Source: Bradyrhizobium diazoefficiens (lineage in GTDB: Bacteria; Pseudomonadota; Alphaproteobacteria; Rhizobiales; Xanthobacteraceae). From it: 64,000 nt of DNA. The notes beneath the pieces are model-generated. The model worked only from the letters and a program-made list of their open reading frames with translations, did not search any database and was not told the DNA's origin. The stretch lies in NCBI RefSeq assembly GCF_016612535.1, contig NZ_JAENXS010000001.1:3373501-3437500 (forward strand), in the 5' to 3' direction. Shown one piece after another: positions 1 through 9,754 of the stretch. The position numbers were made by a program, and so were the translations under genes. Within the stretch, counting starts at the first letter, position 1. Every line of letters starts with the position of its first letter.

Positions 1-1
1 G

Positions 2-508
2 AAGGCCGCAAAAGCGGACATCATGCTCTCCGGCGGCAAGTCGCAATTCGTCGCGCTGAAGGCGGCGATGCCCTGGCTCGACATCAACCAGGAGCGCTCT
101 CATGCCTATATGGGCTATTTGGGGATCGTGAACCTGGTCGAGGAGATCGACAAGGCGCTGTTCAATCCGATGTGGGAGCAACTGCGCCGGCCGGCCCCAT
201 GGGACGGGATCGCCAAGGATGGCCAGCCCATGCGCTTGGCCCTTGCGCAGAGCGAGGGACAGCCCGCCGAGACCGCAAAAACCCCGGCGCTCATGGAGGC
301 GAGCCGCCGCGCGAAAAAGGTTTGCCTCTGCAACAAAGTCGATCGAGGAACGATCGAAGATGCAATCCACGTGCACGGTCTGACGAGCGTCGAGGGTGTC
401 AGAGAGCACGCCGACGCATACGGCGGCTGCTGCAGGAGCCGGATCCAGGACATCCTGAAGGCGATGTCGGTCTCGCAGCCGCCTGCCATGCGGCAGGCCG
501 CGGAATAG
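2..508 (+). CDS. nifE: NifE, C-terminal part (FeMo-cofactor scaffold subunit)
   Basis: The reading frame is open from the first bases of the window, so only the last 168 residues are present; the start lies outside. The opening residues (DIMLSGGKSQF, then MPWLDINQERSHAYMGYLG) are typical of the C-terminal half of NifE, which with NifN forms the scaffold on which FeMo-cofactor is matured. The last ~65 residues are unusual: a CLC pair near base 323 and a GGCC pair near base 430 flank a helical stretch, resembling a BFD-like [2Fe-2S] domain appended to NifE. nifN starts 9 bases downstream, so the two genes are co-transcribed. Identity as NifE is secure; the cluster-binding tail is inferred from cysteine spacing. 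Confidence 0.93.
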   Translation, partial: KAAKADIMLSGGKSQFVALKAAMPWLDINQERSHAYMGYLGIVNLVEEIDKALFNPMWEQLRRPAPWDGIAKDGQPMRLALAQSEGQPAETAKTPALMEASRRAKKVCLCNKVDRGTIEDAIHVHGLTSVEGVREHADAYGGCCRSRIQDILKAMSVSQPPAMRQAAE

Positions 509-517
509 GACGGCGTC

Positions 518-1921
518 ATGGCTCTCGTCAGCACGCCGAGCAAGGCCTGCACGGTCAACCCGCTGAAGATGAGCCAGCCCATCGGCGGCGCATTCGCGTT
601 CATGGGCCTGCGCGGGGCGATGCCGCTTCTGCACGGTTCGCAAGGCTGCACGTCGTTCGGGCTCACGCTGTTCGTGCGGCATTTCAAGGAACCGGTCCCG
701 CTGCAGACCACCGCGATGAGCGAGGTGACAACCGTGCTCGGCGGGTTTGAAAATATCGAGCAAGCCATCCTCAACATCCACCATCGAGCCAAGCCGGCGA
801 TCATCGGGATCTGCTCGACCGGGATAACGGAAACGAACGGCGACGATATCGACGGCTACATCAAGCTGATCCGCAAGAAGCATCCGCAACTCGCCACATT
901 TCCCCTGGTCCATGTCTCGACGCCCGATTTCAAGGATGCGTTCCAGGACGGCTGGGAAAAGGCAGTGGCGCGCATGGTCGAGGTGCTTGTCAGCGCGCCG
1001 ACGATCGCGGCAGAGCGCGATCCCGCGCGGGTGAATGTCCTGCCCGGATGTCACCTGACGCCCGCGGACCTCGATGAGGTCAGAACGATTCTGGAGGATT
1101 TCGGGCTCAAGCCACGCTTCCTGCCTGACCTAGCGGGATCGCTGGACGGGCATATCCCCGAGGAGTTTACGTCAACGACCATCGGCGGCATCGGCATTGA
1201 GGAAATTGCCAGCATGGGCCAGTCCGGCTGGACCATTGCCATCGGTGCGCAGATGCGGCGGGCGGCAGAAGCCATGCAGACCAGGACCGGGGTGCCGTTT
1301 CGCCTGTTCGAGCGATTGTGTGGCCTCATCCCCAACGATGAATTCATCGCGTTCTTGAGCGAGATCTCCGGCCGCCCTGTGCCAACCAAATATCGGCGCC
1401 AGCGCGGACAGCTCGCCGATGCGATGCTGGACGCCCATTTCCATATCGGCGGCCGTAAGCTCGCGATCGGTGCCGAGCCTGACCTCTTGTTCGACTTCTC
1501 CAGCATGCTGCACGACATGGGCGCGCAGGTCACGGCGGCCGTGACGACCACGCCCTCGCCCGTGCTGGAGCGGATAAGGACGGAGGAGGTGCTGATCGGC
1601 GATCTTGAGGATCTGGAAGAGCGCGCCCGGAGAGCGAATTGCGATCTATTGATCACGCATTCGCATGGCCGCCAAGCGGCGGAACGGCTCAAGATCCCGT
1701 TTCATCGCGCGGGATTTCCGATGTTCGACCGCCTTGGCGCAGCACACCAGCTGTCCGTTGGGTATCGCGGCACGCGCGATCTGATCTTCCATCTCGCCAA
1801 CTTGGTCATCGCCGACCGCGAGGAAAATCATAAACCCTGCCCCGATAGCTGGCGGGCCTCAACGCCGCCTCTCAAGTCCGGACGCAGCTTCACCGACGCA
1901 ACAGAGAGGTCGATTGCATGA
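518..1921 (+). CDS. nifN: NifN, FeMo-cofactor scaffold subunit
   Basis: This is a 467-residue protein of normal NifN length. It carries the nitrogenase component-1 signature near the N-terminus (MPLLHGSQGCTSFG, Cys44) and the following FKEPVPLQTTAMSE block typical of NifN. NifE and NifN form the complex that accepts the NifB cofactor precursor and finishes FeMo-co before transfer to NifDK. The gene sits 9 bases after nifE, and its TGA stop overlaps the nifX ATG, so translation of the three is probably coupled. No internal defect was seen. Confidence 0.96.
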   Translation: MALVSTPSKACTVNPLKMSQPIGGAFAFMGLRGAMPLLHGSQGCTSFGLTLFVRHFKEPVPLQTTAMSEVTTVLGGFENIEQAILNIHHRAKPAIIGICSTGITETNGDDIDGYIKLIRKKHPQLATFPLVHVSTPDFKDAFQDGWEKAVARMVEVLVSAPTIAAERDPARVNVLPGCHLTPADLDEVRTILEDFGLKPRFLPDLAGSLDGHIPEEFTSTTIGGIGIEEIASMGQSGWTIAIGAQMRRAAEAMQTRTGVPFRLFERLCGLIPNDEFIAFLSEISGRPVPTKYRRQRGQLADAMLDAHFHIGGRKLAIGAEPDLLFDFSSMLHDMGAQVTAAVTTTPSPVLERIRTEEVLIGDLEDLEERARRANCDLLITHSHGRQAAERLKIPFHRAGFPMFDRLGAAHQLSVGYRGTRDLIFHLANLVIADREENHKPCPDSWRASTPPLKSGRSFTDATERSIA

Positions 1922-2313
1922 AGGTCGCATTCGCTACCCAGGATTTGAGGCGCGTCGATGCCCATTTCGGCTGGGCCAAGAACATTGTCATCTATGACGT
2001 CGGCCCGGACGGGCACGTCTTTCTGAAGGCGGTGCAGTTCGATGGCGATCTCAGGGAAGACGGCAACGAGGATAAGCTCGCGCCCAAGATCGAGGTGATC
2101 AAGGATTGCGCCATCCTCTATGTCGTTGCGATTGGCGGCTCCGGCGCTGCGCGGGTGGTGGCGAATAAAATCCATCCCATCAAGGTGAATAAGCCCGAGA
2201 ACATCCTGGCGCTGCTCGAAAAGCTCCAACGGATGCTGAACGGGACGCCGCCCCCCTGGATCCGCAAGGCCCTGGCGAAGGCCAAGGAGCGCAGGTTCGA
2301 TTTCGAGGAATGA
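1918..2313 (+). CDS. nifX: NifX, FeMo-cofactor precursor carrier
   Basis: A 131-residue protein starting with [18 protein letters not shown], the N-terminal signature of the NifX/NafY/NifB-C-terminal family. Family members bind NifB-co or the VK-cluster and shuttle it between NifB and NifEN. The start ATG overlaps the nifN stop (ATGA), indicating translational coupling. The length and the conserved DRFG-like DAHFG segment agree with a complete NifX. The next gene begins 7 bases downstream. Confidence 0.95.
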   Translation: MKVAFATQDLRRVDAHFGWAKNIVIYDVGPDGHVFLKAVQFDGDLREDGNEDKLAPKIEVIKDCAILYVVAIGGSGAARVVANKIHPIKVNKPENILALLEKLQRMLNGTPPPWIRKALAKAKERRFDFEE

Positions 2314-2320
2314 GGATCAC

Positions 2321-2791
2321 ATGACTGAGGCCGCAGAAGCGAGGCAAGCCGATACTGCTCTTGACGCGCCGTTCGTCAAACAGCTGGTCAAGATCTGGCG
2401 CGCTGAGGACAGCCATGGGACATGGGAGGGCAAGAGCGATCTCGATTTGCTCGAGCCCTATATCCTGGATAAGGAGACGCGGCACGCGCTGCCGATCGTG
2501 GGCGATCCAGATCCAGACACGGTGTGGCGCGTGGAGCTGTTCTTCAACGCGGTCGCGCTCTCGATCGAGAAGGCGGCCGGCGTGATGATCCAGCCGATGC
2601 TGAAGATGCATCATGAAGGCTTTGGCCGAATGGTGCTGATCGGAGGCCGCCTGATCGTCGTCAATAAGCAGCTGCGCGACGTGCATCGCTTCGGGTTCGA
2701 AAATCTTGCGAAGCTCGCCGCCGAGGGTGAAAAGTATGTCGCAGACGGGGTCGGGATGATCCGGAAATTTCCGGACGCTGCGAATTATTGA
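2321..2791 (+). CDS. NifX-associated nitrogen fixation protein (DUF269)
   Basis: A 156-residue protein of the family that almost always follows nifX in diazotroph genomes. Recognisable stretches are the N-terminal [20 protein letters not shown] and the C-terminal [20 protein letters not shown]. The biochemical role of the family is unsettled; association with nitrogenase assembly rests on genomic context. It is the fourth gene of the nifENX operon, 7 bases after nifX and 9 bases before the next small gene. Cytosolic; no signal or membrane segment. Confidence 0.92.
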   Translation: MTEAAEARQADTALDAPFVKQLVKIWRAEDSHGTWEGKSDLDLLEPYILDKETRHALPIVGDPDPDTVWRVELFFNAVALSIEKAAGVMIQPMLKMHHEGFGRMVLIGGRLIVVNKQLRDVHRFGFENLAKLAAEGEKYVADGVGMIRKFPDAANY

Positions 2792-2800
2792 GGGCGGCAC

Positions 2801-3001
2801 ATGAGCGAACTTGAAAGGCTGAAGGCAGACATCAAGAAGCTGTCAGACAAGGCGACACAGGCCAAGATGGACCTGCACGACCTGTCAGAGGAGCTGCCGC
2901 TCAACTGGCACTCGATCATGGCGGTGGCGCAAAGAGCACATGAGGCGTTTGCCGAGCTCGAGAAAAAGCGCGAGGATCTCAAGGCGCAGGAAAGGGCGTA
3001 A
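2801..3001 (+). CDS. small nif-associated helical protein (DUF683, CCE_0567-type)
   Basis: A 66-residue, highly charged protein predicted to be two long helices (SELERLKADIKKLSDKATQ; HEAFAELEKKREDLKAQERA) with the conserved centre DLHDLSEELPLNW. This matches the DUF683 family, small helical-hairpin proteins encoded beside nifX and fdx genes in many diazotrophs; some members are described as metal-binding. It lies 9 bases after the DUF269 gene and 12 before fdxB, within the same operon. Function in this organism is unknown. Confidence 0.88.
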   Translation: MSELERLKADIKKLSDKATQAKMDLHDLSEELPLNWHSIMAVAQRAHEAFAELEKKREDLKAQERA

Positions 3002-3013
3002 AGGTATACAAGC

Positions 3014-3310
3014 ATGTCATTTGTAACGCGCGACGGCCGCGGCTGGATGCCCGATTATCTCGTCTCGATCGATTCCGGAAAATGCATCGGATGCGGACGC
3101 TGCTTCAAGGTCTGTGGTCGCCATGTCATGATATTAAAAGGGATCAACGAAGAGGGCGATCTTATCGAACTTGACAGCGACGAGGACGATGAGATCGAAA
3201 AGAAGATCATGGTGATGAATGATGAGGGCGCCTGTATCGGCTGCGGCGCCTGCGCCCGGGTCTGTCCGACCAACTGCCAGACTCACGCGCCCGCCGCGGA
3301 AGGGGCTTGA
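3014..3310 (+). CDS. fdxB: nif-specific ferredoxin III (FdxB)
   Basis: A 98-residue bacterial-type ferredoxin with two [4Fe-4S] motifs: CIGCGRCFKVCG near residue 24 and CIGCGACARVCP near residue 74, separated by an acidic insert (LIELDSDEDDEIEKK). This long spacing and acidic loop are characteristic of the FdxB/ferredoxin III family found at the end of nifENX operons. Such ferredoxins are thought to donate electrons to nitrogenase or to cofactor assembly. It is the last gene of the operon; no clear terminator follows. Confidence 0.94.
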   Translation: MSFVTRDGRGWMPDYLVSIDSGKCIGCGRCFKVCGRHVMILKGINEEGDLIELDSDEDDEIEKKIMVMNDEGACIGCGACARVCPTNCQTHAPAAEGA

Positions 3311-3817
3311 CGGCCGCCTCCGTTCGTCTGTGCAGGACAAGGACGGACACTCGGTGCGAGAGCGCGGGCGAGAGAATTCCGGTGGTCGCAACTTCACGCC
3401 GCGCCTTCGGTGGCGCAACTTGGCGAAACCCGCGGACAATAGCTGACCCGCTTCGATGAGCATCCGAACGCACGAACATGCTCGTCTCCTCCGACGAAGG
3501 CCTAGTGATGATGTCCGGTCGCAAAGGTATGCTCACTTCAGGTGGGAATGATCAATGGGAGGGGCGGAAAAGACCGGCGAGGACTAACCTCGACGAAGGG
3601 CTTGCCAAGCGAATGGGCCAATGGAGGTTGTCTCCATGCGCGGCGCGGATGACACCACCGCCGTGGTCGTCGTCTCGCCGCATCAGGTAAACGGGACCAT
3701 TCGCTCCTCGGACTGAAGCTCCCGGTGGCCTTGCGGCGGCGGAGTCTTTGCGCAGATCGCGCTCAGAACTCGGCAGCCGCCTCTGGCGTGGTACTCGCGG
3801 CTGAATCCACCAACGGA
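3311..3817. other. intergenic region before the IS element
   Basis: About 500 bases with no convincing coding region. Short open frames on either strand show no family resemblance or ribosome-binding site. It separates the nifENX-fdxB operon from the IS5-family insertion. No promoter or terminator was recognised. Confidence 0.5.
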
Positions 3818-3821
3818 CTAG

Positions 3822-4652
3822 GGTCTGTTGAGATTCAGGATTCACAGAACGGAATGTCCGTGATTCAAGCTCCGAAAGGAGTTTGGCATGCCCCGATTCG
3901 TTCTGACAGATGCTCAATGGGCGAAGATGGAGCCGGTTTGTTTGGGCAAGCCGAGGGACCCCGGCCGCAGTGGAAGCGATAACCGTCTGTTTCTGGAAGC
4001 TGTACTGTGGATCGCCCGCACGGGCAGCCCATGGCGGGATCTGCCGCCGACGTTCGGCAACTGGAATACCGTGTTCAAACGCTATCGCGACTGGGTGAAA
4101 GCCGGTGTTTTCAAGCGGATCTTCGATGCCGTATCGGATGATCCGGACATGGAGTTCGCCATGGTCGACGCGACCATCGTCAAGGTTCACCGCCACGGGC
4201 AGGGAGCAAAAGGGGGACCAAAAATCAGGCCATCGGCAAGTCAAAAGGCGGCTGGACCACCAAAATCCTCGCGCTGACTGACGCGCTCGGGAATCTGGTG
4301 CGGTTCATCCTGCTCCCCGGCCATCGCTTTGACACCGTCGGCGTCGTGCCCCTGATCAAGGATATCGAGTTCGGTGGCTTGATCGCCGACAAGGCTTTTG
4401 ATTCCAACTGGATCATCGAAGACTTGAACGAACGCAAGGCCAAGATCGTCATCTCGCAACATCAAAGGCGCGCTCAGCCTCTCGACATCGACAAAGACAT
4501 TTACAAATGGCGTCACTTGATCGAAAATTTCTTCGGCAAGCTCAAGGAATTCAAACGCATAGCAATGCGTTGCGACAAGACAGACAGCAGCTTCGAGGCC
4601 ATGATTTACCTCGCCACCGCTGTAATCCATTCCAGATGAATCTCAACAGACC
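3822..4652 (+). mobile_element. IS5-family (IS427-type) insertion sequence, complete
   Basis: An 831-bp element bounded by perfect terminal inverted repeats (GGTCTGTTGAGATTCA at the left, its reverse complement at the right). It is flanked on both sides by CTAG (3818-3821 and 4653-4656), the expected 4-bp target duplication. It contains two overlapping transposase frames, the usual IS427 organisation. The right end lies just beyond the stop codon of the convergent porin gene (4658-4660), so the porin was not disrupted. Confidence 0.92.
3888..4639 (+). CDS. IS5-family transposase, two frames (programmed -1 frameshift likely)
   Basis: Frame A (3888-4277) begins MPRFVLTDAQWAKMEP and holds the helix-turn-helix/DUF4096-like half with TGSPWRDLPPTFGNWNTV. 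Frame B continues in the -1 frame to 4639 with the DDE-half signature LIADKAFDSNWI and the C-terminal YKWRHLIENFFGKLKEFKR. The frames meet near 4205-4220, where a run of A followed by G could permit slippage, as in related IS427 elements. Both halves look intact, so the element may be functional through frameshifting. A simple disabling mutation is the alternative. Confidence 0.88.
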
Positions 4653-4657
4653 CTAGT

Positions 4658-6217
4658 CTAGAAGAATACTGATGTCGACACCAAGACGTTCAGGGCATGT
4701 CCGGTTTGGCGTGAATATGTGATGGTTGTCGGGTTATTGATGTAGAGCAGGCCGAGCGTTGCATAGACGCCCGGCGCCAGCCGCGCGGTGTATCTGCCCC
4801 AGATCGCCGTGCTATCGCGATGGACGAGATCGCCCTTAGCCAAGGCGGCATCGACGGCAAGATGGCTCCAAGCGGTGTTGGTGGCAGCAATGGCGATCTG
4901 ATCACCGGGCCGGCTGCTGAATAGTCCTTTCGCATAAACACGAAGCTCGAGATAGCGGCTGACCTTGTTGACATCAGACGGAGCGTACATGGCGGAGAAC
5001 CCACCATAGAGTCCCCGCGCTGGCGAACCCTCGGCATCGGATTGCCAAAACTGTCGGTCCACTGCCAAGTAATAGGCGCTGTTCGCGTCGGCTCTCGGTT
5101 GGCTCGGATCCGCCAAGTTCGGATAGCGGCTGTCGTTGAAACCGATTCCAGCCCGCAACCAGGTCTCGGGCAATCCCGGAGCCGCCTTGGCCTTGTATCC
5201 AAATTCATCAAGCAACAAAATGCCGGCATTGGCCGCGCGCCAGTTCAAGCCGGTGGGATTTTCGCTCATGTGCGCCAATTGTCCATCCGGACTGACGGAG
5301 CGCTGGATCGAAATCTTGTTGTAGAGGCGATCGTCAAGATTGTACTTCACGTTGAGAGCCGGCGTCGGCGCGGAATTGTTGCTCATTCCAGCTTGGGACA
5401 AGATGACCGGCGTCGGTCCGAACGGATTCATTCCCAAGAATTCGTCATGATTTCGGAGGTAACCCATCTTGAGTTCGAGCTTCCTGTCGAAGAACGTCTG
5501 GTAATAGGCGATTGTATTGATTCCCACTCGATCTGGCCCGGCGGGCTTCCAGGTCCAATATTGTTGCTCGGCTCCGACGGTTATCTGACCATCAGCAATT
5601 CCAAATCGGCCGAGATCGTAGGTCACGATCATGGAATTTACGGTACCGAATGTCGGACTCTCGCCAATATACCGCTGATTGAAGATGGTGCTCTTGGATG
5701 CACTCGGCATTCGGTTGTCGATCAAGCTGTTTTGCGTCCAGCCCACATAGCCGATCCCGAGATCCGCCAGCGCGGACCTCACCCCGCCCTTGTCTTGATC
5801 GATCGTATCCGCAGGCCCGGGTATATTGAGCCAAATGCCTTTCTCACGCAGGTTATCGAACTTCGCGAACGGGGCGATCCTGTCTGGGGCCCTGGTCTCA
5901 GCAACTTTGCCTGGATGATCGTGCCTCGATTCAGGGGCATTGATCGGTTGTGCCGGCGCCGAGCGGGCGGCGAGAGGCGCTGTTCGTTTGAGCCGACGGC
6001 TTCGGACACTGATGGTCGCGCCGCTCTGCTTTTGAATTGCTGGTCCAGGAGCATCACCCGGCGCCTCGCTCCTGGTGTCTGATGCTTTCTCAGCACCTGC
6101 CAAGGCCGAGCCGCAGACGAGACTCGCCGCAAAGGATACGGCGACGGCAAGCCCGGTCTGCGACATGGTTGATTGAGCGAAGACCGGAGCCGCAGCCGAG
6201 CGAGTGCGAACCCTCAT
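4658..6217 (-). CDS. OprB-like carbohydrate-type outer membrane porin
   Basis: A protein of about 519 residues if started at the methionine at 6217; the frame extends to 6385 but the first 56 residues look non-coding. The N-terminus (MRVRTRS, then AVAVSFAASLVCGSALAG) is a signal peptide. The mature part shows a proline- and arginine-rich linker, then alternating beta-strand segments (GIWLNIPGP, YVGWTQNSLIDNRMP, TVGAEQQYWTW, KLELKMGYLRNHDEFLGMNP). It ends in a terminal phenylalanine (VLVSTSVFF), as expected for an outer-membrane barrel. The pattern fits OprB-family porins, which admit sugars or small solutes; substrate unknown. No sigma-54 promoter was found upstream, so it does not look NifA-controlled. 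Confidence 0.72.
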   Translation of the reverse strand: MRVRTRSAAAPVFAQSTMSQTGLAVAVSFAASLVCGSALAGAEKASDTRSEAPGDAPGPAIQKQSGATISVRSRRLKRTAPLAARSAPAQPINAPESRHDHPGKVAETRAPDRIAPFAKFDNLREKGIWLNIPGPADTIDQDKGGVRSALADLGIGYVGWTQNSLIDNRMPSASKSTIFNQRYIGESPTFGTVNSMIVTYDLGRFGIADGQITVGAEQQYWTWKPAGPDRVGINTIAYYQTFFDRKLELKMGYLRNHDEFLGMNPFGPTPVILSQAGMSNNSAPTPALNVKYNLDDRLYNKISIQRSVSPDGQLAHMSENPTGLNWRAANAGILLLDEFGYKAKAAPGLPETWLRAGIGFNDSRYPNLADPSQPRADANSAYYLAVDRQFWQSDAEGSPARGLYGGFSAMYAPSDVNKVSRYLELRVYAKGLFSSRPGDQIAIAATNTAWSHLAVDAALAKGDLVHRDSTAIWGRYTARLAPGVYATLGLLYINNPTTITYSRQTGHALNVLVSTSVFF

Positions 6218-6516
6218 CGCCACGCCCGCATGCGAGCTGAGTTTCCCCTCCTTGTTGCTGGCCTTGATAGAGTGTGCGCCGACCAGATTGGTCCGGAGCT
6301 CACTCGCAAAACCCGGAAGCTGCTGCGTCAGAAAGCGCGACACGGACGCGCATGAGAAAAGGGAGATCGCGGTCGAAGAGGTCATCGCTGCAGCCGCCGG
6401 AAATGGACATTGTTCAATGCCGACAGCGGACTACGCTCGTGGATGCTGTAAGAGCAAACGAGCGGAAGAGACTGCGTCGGCGGGATCTTTGACGTCTCTG
6501 GGGAGCCTTAAGCGAC

Positions 6517-7434
6517 CTAAGCGGACGGCTCCTTGGCGGGGTTTATGCGCATCGAGCTCAATCGACCATCGGTGCTGACGGGCACCTCGCCAGCGACGGT
6601 GGCACGGCGAACGACACGACGCTGGTCGCCGTAATCCCTGACCGCATAATGTTGCGTGGCGCGGTTGTCCCAGATCGCCACATCGCCCACCTTCCAACTC
6701 CACCGCACGGTGTTTTCGGGCGCGGTGATATGGGACTGGAAAAGGGTGATTAGCCTCTGGCCATCATATTTCGGGATGCCAACCAACCGTTGCACCACGT
6801 CGCCGAGCACCAGCGCGCGTTCTCCGGTTTCAGGATGGACACGCACGACGGGATGCTCGGTCTCATAGACCGTCCTGGCGAACACCTCGTCGAGATGCTT
6901 TTTGTCGGCCTCGCTGTTGGCCATGACGGAGTAGTCGAACGCATTGCTGTGAACCGCCCAGAGTTCGTCGGCAAGCCGTTGCAGAGGCGCGGAGAGGTCC
7001 AGATAGGCGGTCGCGGTGTTTGACCAGATCGTATCGCCGCCAAATTGGGGGATCACAACGCCTCGCAGGACCGCGATTTTAGGATAAGCCTCGAAGAAGG
7101 TCCCGTCGCTGTGCCAGAGGTCGGCTCGGCGAGGGGGGCGCGCGGAATCAAGCTCGATCATCGATACCGTTCCCTCGATGGCAGCGAGTATCGGATACGC
7201 CATAAGCGTTCCGAAACGAAGGGCAAAGCGCTCCTGCTCTGCGTTGTCGAGATGGCCCTGATCGCGAAAGAAGAGAACCTTGTGCTCGAGCAGCAGGCTG
7301 TTGATCGCGGTAATTGTCTCCGCCGGCAAATCGCCGGACAGCTTGAAGTTCCTGATTTCAGCGCCGATCCGCGCCGCGCGCTTTGCGATGTCGGCTTGCG
7401 GAATGATACTGTCGATCGAGGATATCTTGGTCAT
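6517..7434 (-). CDS. TauD/TfdA-family Fe(II)/2-oxoglutarate dioxygenase
   Basis: A 305-residue protein starting at the ATG at 7434, chosen because GGGAGA lies 8 bases upstream; an in-frame extension to 7695 lacks protein character. It carries the iron-binding HxD (LWHSDGTFFE) and the distal histidine (DNRATQHYAVRDY) with the 2-oxoglutarate-binding arginine (RRVVRRATV). The family hydroxylates small molecules such as taurine, 2,4-D or other acids using O2; the substrate cannot be read from sequence. It stands alone between the porin and a non-coding stretch, and no -24/-12 promoter is visible. Confidence 0.88.
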   Translation of the reverse strand: MTKISSIDSIIPQADIAKRAARIGAEIRNFKLSGDLPAETITAINSLLLEHKVLFFRDQGHLDNAEQERFALRFGTLMAYPILAAIEGTVSMIELDSARPPRRADLWHSDGTFFEAYPKIAVLRGVVIPQFGGDTIWSNTATAYLDLSAPLQRLADELWAVHSNAFDYSVMANSEADKKHLDEVFARTVYETEHPVVRVHPETGERALVLGDVVQRLVGIPKYDGQRLITLFQSHITAPENTVRWSWKVGDVAIWDNRATQHYAVRDYGDQRRVVRRATVAGEVPVSTDGRLSSMRINPAKEPSA

Positions 7435-7499
7435 GCTGGCATTCTCCCGAAAACGCATCTGTTCGCAAAACCAACCTTTTGGGCCGGGACGCGAATAAG

Positions 7500-8251
7500 T
7501 AAGTCGCAGAATCGGACGGCACATGCAGGCGGCATCAAATTCCGCTGCTATGGACCCGTTGCTGCGCGCTTCGCGCGATATCAACGAGATCACGTTTGAC
7601 CTACACGACGCTGATTTTCCTGCCGTTTGACATGCCCGGTCACCTCGAACAATTGCGAAGATTGGTAGTTGACCGAGACGCAAGCCTATCCACATTCACG
7701 CGAGATCGACGACGGAATGCCGCTGTCAGGCTCGTTGTATCCCCATGGGCCATATCTCAGCACCCGGGGCAGTAGAAGAGCTGAGGATCTCATTGTATTA
7801 CCTGGCCGCTGGCGTTTGACGATGTTGCATTGGCCCAAGTAGCGATACAGCGACATTCCTAGCGAATATGATCTTCATCAGGTGCGTGTGGAGCGAGTAC
7901 CACGAGCAAGCATTGCCGACACAAGGGTGTTTCTCGATCGCGTGCTATTCCTTCGAGAAGGTCAAATGCATGCGGCGGTGAGCCGGATCATGCAGGCGCC
8001 GCTCAAGAACCGCAGATTCAGCTTTTGCTGGTTCGGATGTCCTTCTGGCCCCGGCCGTTGGATGATGTTCAACACCGAGCCAAAGCGACGTCGGTTCGGA
8101 ACGTAACGGGCGCGACTTGCGACAACGCCGGTTGTTGGACCGCTGCAACCGGCCCTCGTGCGCGCGAAATCGAATTGCGATGTGGTTCTATTGGGCGGCA
8201 GCATCATCCATATCGCGCTCGCGAACGACGCCGGCCACAACTGAGAATAAA
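7500..8251. other. non-coding stretch
   Basis: Roughly 750 bases upstream of the dioxygenase gene with only short, low-quality open frames on both strands. No RNA gene, IS end or promoter could be recognised. Confidence 0.4.
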
Positions 8252-8284
8252 AAGGCCCGCACGGCGGAGCCCCGTGCGGGCCTT
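8252..8284. terminator. strong GC-rich stem-loop, terminator-like
   Basis: AAGGCCCGCACGG is followed after 7 bases by its exact reverse complement CCGTGCGGGCCTT, giving a 13-bp stem. Short A and T runs flank it, so it could act on either strand. It lies in the gap between the dioxygenase and a small unknown gene; no gene end adjoins it directly, which leaves open whether it ends a small RNA or a lost gene. Confidence 0.7.
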
Positions 8285-8465
8285 CCTGGAATCAGTCAAT
8301 CTGGTTACCTCCGCCAGTCTGTACCGATCCAAGCTCGCAGGGAACGAAAGGCCTGCAAAAGCTGGACGTCGTCACGCGGTGCAGCAGTTCCGCATCTTCC
8401 TGTGTCTGAGGCAGAGAGGATTGCTAAGGACGGCGGCGATTTAGCTGGCCGCCTGACAATCCGCT

Positions 8466-8756
8466 TTAGAGTATGAAATGGAGAGGATGAATGGGCTCCC
8501 AGGACAGGAATGGATCGGTGAGGCGGCTGAGAAGGGACCACGCCAGCTTCGCAAACCGGTTACGCTCGCGGCTGTCGCTGTTCGCTTCTTGGCTGAATAG
8601 TCCAATGACCGTGTCACGTTCGTGATGGGACGCCGAATTCAACCCGCCGTGAGCTTCGAAGTCGCGCGGCTTTGTGGCCACACCTTCGCATCGAGCGATC
8701 AGGAGGAGCGCCTGGATGTCCAGCGGCTTGGTGGCGTCGTGCTTGGCTGCAGTCAT
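8466..8756 (-). CDS. hypothetical protein, 96 aa
   Basis: A small open frame starting MTAAKHDATKPLDIQALLLIARCEGVATKPRDFEAHGG-like sequence (shown here in part only by its first and middle segments: MTAAKHDATKPLDIQ and ERNRFAKLAWSLLSRL). GAGGGA lies 9 bases before the ATG. The amphipathic C-terminal helix and even composition suggest a real gene, but no family was recognised. A second frame at 8775-8987 (70 aa, hydrophobic, LFLTSITAGYAVGFLTTG) lies just upstream and is less convincing. Confidence 0.4.
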   Translation of the reverse strand: MTAAKHDATKPLDIQALLLIARCEGVATKPRDFEAHGGLNSASHHERDTVIGLFSQEANSDSRERNRFAKLAWSLLSRLTDPFLSWEPIHPLHFIL

Positions 8757-8989
8757 GGAGAATGATCCCTCTAGCTAAGACAATGCCTCCGGTTTCGGAG
8801 GCGCGATACGCGATGCAAATTGCTTGCCGAACGGAATGTGGTGCTTGACCGGCGAATCCAAAAATGGCGCGCAGGGTATTGCAACGCCTCGTAAGCCCGT
8901 CGTTAGGAACCCTACAGCGTACCCTGCGGTAATCGAGGTGAGAAAGAGAGAAGCGTACGCATTGTGACATGCGAGCAGAATTTGCACGG

Positions 8990-9754
8990 CCGCCTCTTGT
9001 CTGAAAGGGTTGAGGACTTTCAGAATCTGACCCTCAGACTAGAGACGTTCCGATGGCTCGGGCCAGCCCTGTCCTCCGACGCACGATCGAGAAGACGACT
9101 TTCCGGAATTTACCGCCGACGAGGCGGCGCCAATCAAGACGTCCGGGGTTCGTCTAGATGACGGGATGTACTCACTCAGAGCCTGTAACAACCGCGTTAC
9201 CGGCACCGGAAGGAACGCGTTGTGCCCCAGTCAACTACTAACCTTAGTAATTGATCGTTTCGGCGCACACATGGCAATCGTGGCGGCATGACGCTGCGCA
9301 TGTCATGCGTCGAGGAAATCGGAATGCAATTGAGGTCTGTGCGCGCGAACGAGCCTGATGGGCATGTTGACTGGCCGTCTGCAACGACAAGGGTTACTCC
9401 AAACGCGATCGTTTTTTTATCACGCAAAGCCATGATGGATGCTCCGTCGCGATTGCCGAGCAGGCGCGCGAAGCCCTGCTTTCCGATCACTGCGATCCCT
9501 CGAAGGAGGAGTCTTGCCGCGAGCAAGACGCTATGTGTGAGAAAATGCCGAAGCTGTATGGTGGAAGAGGCGGGGCGTTCCCGATCGGCCAAGAATGCCA
9601 GGCTTCCAGGTCCGACCAACTTGGGTTGTTGGCGTCGAGCGTCTCGCTCCGCGAAGGGGTGCCGACCGAGGACCGGCGATCTCTCGCGCCTTTGCGACGC
9701 TGCGGTTAATTCAGATAGAGCAGGTTTGCGCGGTGAGATTGGCCAGATTGCGCT
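8990..9754. other. non-coding stretch before the ABC exporter gene
   Basis: About 760 bases without a credible gene on either strand. Frames of 140-156 codons overlap each other antiparallel near 9200-9760 and show no family features. No sigma-54 promoter with the right GG-N10-GC spacing was found before the exporter gene. Confidence 0.4.

Noticed and set aside
5042..6082. 346-codon open frame antisense to the porin
   Set aside because: No domain or ribosome-binding site; it mirrors the codon structure of the porin gene, which has a signal peptide and barrel features.
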